Positions 62,603-64,000 of a stretch of DNA of 64,000 bases are shown here, in pieces. The notes beneath the pieces are model-generated. The model was not told where the DNA came from. It ran no database searches and saw only the letters and a list, made by a program, of their open reading frames with translations. Positions within the stretch are counted from its first letter, which is position 1; every line of letters begins with the position of its first letter. Origin of the DNA: Tabrizicola caldifontis (lineage in GTDB: Bacteria; Pseudomonadota; Alphaproteobacteria; Rhodobacterales; Rhodobacteraceae); contig NZ_SIJH01000009.1 of NCBI RefSeq assembly GCF_004762095.1, positions 97,723 through 161,722 on the forward strand. Direction: 5' to 3'. The position numbers and the translations under genes were made by a program.

Positions 62603-63873
62603 ATGCCGCGTTTCGGGCGCATGGCGCGCCGTCTGCCGTCTGGCGTGCAGAGCGGTTGCGGTCATCCGCGTCTGGCTCTGCGCTGGACGATGCGAGCAGC
62701 GCGGCGGCGCCCTCCGTCGCGTGCTGCCCACAGTCCCGGCTGGCAGGGCACCCCAAGCCCAAGGTGCGCCTTGCCCTGATCGCGGGCCCTTCTTGTCCAC
62801 GCGACGCGGCGTCAGGACAAGCTCATTTGACCCATCGCACAGCTTTCGGCTGGTCCCTCCGGTGCTGCCGCCTGCGCCAGCCTCGCCGCCTGCAAGGATA
62901 ATCATCCAAGGCCAGATCATTCGCCCGCCGCAGCGCGCAAGGGTCTGTCCGTCAGGCCCAAGTCAGTGCATTCCGTGTCCATCGTGCCTTGAACCGCACC
63001 CTTTCGTGCGGCGAGACCGATCTTGCCTCGATGCGAACCAGGACGGGAACTGCTCACCTTCAAGTTTCTTTGGCGGTGGCCGAGCGTGCCGAAGTCCGAC
63101 ACCGTCCAGCCCAGACCGATCGGGCCAAACAGGCTGACAACGGATCGGCTGGTGCGGGGTGGCGTCATCCCCACGGGCACCTTCATCGTCGGGCAGGATC
63201 ATGATGTTCCTGCCTGGGATGATCTGCGGTCAACGCCAGGCCGCTTCGCCACCAGGATGGCGCGAAGCGGCCTGGATTCTGACACATTCATCATTTTTGG
63301 GTTACGCCCGCTGATTCGGCCTTGTGCTGCATGGCGCTTCAATCTTGAGATGAATTCGTTGTCTGCCCGGTCTCGTGAAGCGTGTCGGGGGGGTGATGGC
63401 ATTGGGCGGTTGGTCTTCAACAAAACTGGCCTTATCCTGTCATTTTCTTCCAAGAGGCAACTCTGATTGGCGAAAAAGTTGAGAATTTTCTGAAAATGAT
63501 CTAAAAGACAAAGAGGGTGGAGGGAAGGCCAGGGAGGGGCCGGCCGTCGTCAGACGAGGCCAAAGGCAGAGATAAATGTCGCGAAAGTCTGCGGCGTGGC
63601 TCGTTTCAAATTTTGGCCAATTTCCAATGCAAACAGGACTTCCGCAAATTGTGTGCGGTGGGCTGAACGTCAATATTTGATCACAGGTGTCAACTCGTCC
63701 CGGAGACGCGCAGAGCGCCTGTCCGGGTCCGGTGGCCTGTAACTTCTGCAAGCACTCTGAATGCAAATCATCAGACATGGTCCGGTCGATGAGCGGTCAC
63801 TTGTTGCACGCGATAACGAGAGACCGCCCGCGAGATCGTTCCTCGGACGGGAGAATAGACCATGAATGCGCTC
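62603..63873. other. Gene-poor region next to an IS end
   Basis: No supported gene in 1.27 kb. The first 800 bases are GC-rich with only short conflicting frames. A 14-bp perfect hairpin lies at 63236-63275. From about 63,280 to 63,870 base composition becomes clearly more AT-rich than elsewhere in the window, which fits horizontally acquired or decayed DNA flanking the IS element. Confidence 0.6.
63236..63275. terminator. Strong hairpin, possible terminator
   Basis: Arms CCAGGCCGCTTCGC (63236-63249) and its exact complement (63262-63275) flank a 12-base loop. On the plus strand an AT-rich stretch with a T5 run follows 20 bases later. No gene end is nearby, so it may be a remnant of a lost gene or a mobile-element feature. 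Confidence 0.45.
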
Positions 63874-64000
63874 GGGTCAGGACTCGTTCTCCATTCATAG
63901 CCAGAACATGACGGTTGCGGCGAGTGCGACGGCTGAGAGGAAGACCTTTGGGCAGCGGTCATAGCGGGTGGCAACCCTGCGCCAGTCTTTCAGCCGACCG
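63874..64000 (-). mobile_element. End of an IS5-family insertion sequence (runs off window)
   Basis: The transposase C-terminus at 63895-64000 is followed outward by GGGTCAGGACTCGTTCT (63874-63890), which resembles the terminal inverted repeat of IS5-family (IS427-like) elements. Only this end is in the window; target duplication and the other terminus cannot be checked. Confidence 0.65.
63895..64000 (-). CDS. IS5-family transposase, C-terminal fragment (cut by window edge)
   Basis: The minus strand reads RLKDWRRVATRYDRCPKVFL, then SAVALAATVMFWL and a TGA stop (63895-63897). This is the conserved C-terminus of many IS5-family DDE transposases: the glutamate-helix region ends and the RYD-K-xxxF tail closes the protein. 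The catalytic residues lie beyond base 64,000, so activity cannot be judged. Confidence 0.85.
   Translation of the reverse strand, partial: GRLKDWRRVATRYDRCPKVFLSAVALAATVMFWL

Noticed and set aside
63752..63759. GCACTCTG, identical to the frc operator half-site
   Set aside because: A single copy without an inverted partner at the right distance and with no gene downstream; chance match is likely.

Overview
The window is high-GC, densely packed DNA typical of an alphaproteobacterium. Gene content and gene orders point to the Rhodobacterales/Rhodobacteraceae: a pyrB - inactive pyrC' - plsY block, an FrcBCA fructose ABC system with a divergent ROK regulator, a fused MrpAB subunit, an ALDH16-type double aldehyde dehydrogenase next to deoC, and short family-typical intergenic repeats. 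The genus cannot be fixed from the sequence alone. No rRNA, tRNA, CRISPR array or prophage was seen.

Layout. 1-4 kb: start of an ECF sigma factor (cut by the window edge), a secreted peptidoglycan-binding protein with its terminator, a decayed SDR gene, yghU and gabD. 4-16 kb: housekeeping block with an OmpA-like envelope protein and small partner, ubiA, rsmE, gshA, plsY, pyrC', two small membrane proteins, pyrB, a uracil-DNA glycosylase, a LysE exporter and moaB. 16-22.4 kb: an RND efflux pair, a DsbD-N-like periplasmic protein and YqgE. 22.8-26.3 kb: ALDH16-like enzyme and deoC (deoxynucleoside/aldehyde catabolism). 26.4-32.3 kb: a complete Mrp Na+/H+ antiporter operon. 32.9-37.3 kb: fructose transporter frcB-frcC-frcA with a ROK repressor and a three-half-site operator. 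37.4-40.1 kb: DMT exporter and adenine deaminase. 40.5-43.9 kb: a three-gene envelope set (Tat-exported amidohydrolase, outer-membrane barrel, choloylglycine-hydrolase-like Ntn enzyme). 43.9-45.7 kb: membrane-anchored alpha/beta hydrolase. 46-51.5 kb: a GntR-controlled catabolic operon built on a two-component flavin monooxygenase. 51.5-52.8 kb: decayed DNA with an inositol-monophosphatase-like remnant. 52.8-62.6 kb: accessory block of small enzymes and regulators (serine hydrolase, DUF1127, PPOX proteins, MocR regulator, acyltransferase, Nudix-GNAT fusion, HTH/DUF2975 pair, CPBP protease). 62.6-64 kb: gene-poor DNA ending in one end of an IS5-family element that runs off the window.

The most interesting parts are the 45,966-51,536 flavin-monooxygenase operon, whose reductase carries a degenerate Nudix-like tail and whose intergenic region holds a clear palindromic GntR site, and the 40,529-43,877 export set, whose amidohydrolase has an unusual Cys-rich segment in front of its Tat motif. 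Other notable points are the PyrC homologue without metal ligands, a family-4-like uracil-DNA glycosylase with a single cysteine, an RND pump with a hydrophobic C-terminal extension, and the ROK operator architecture.
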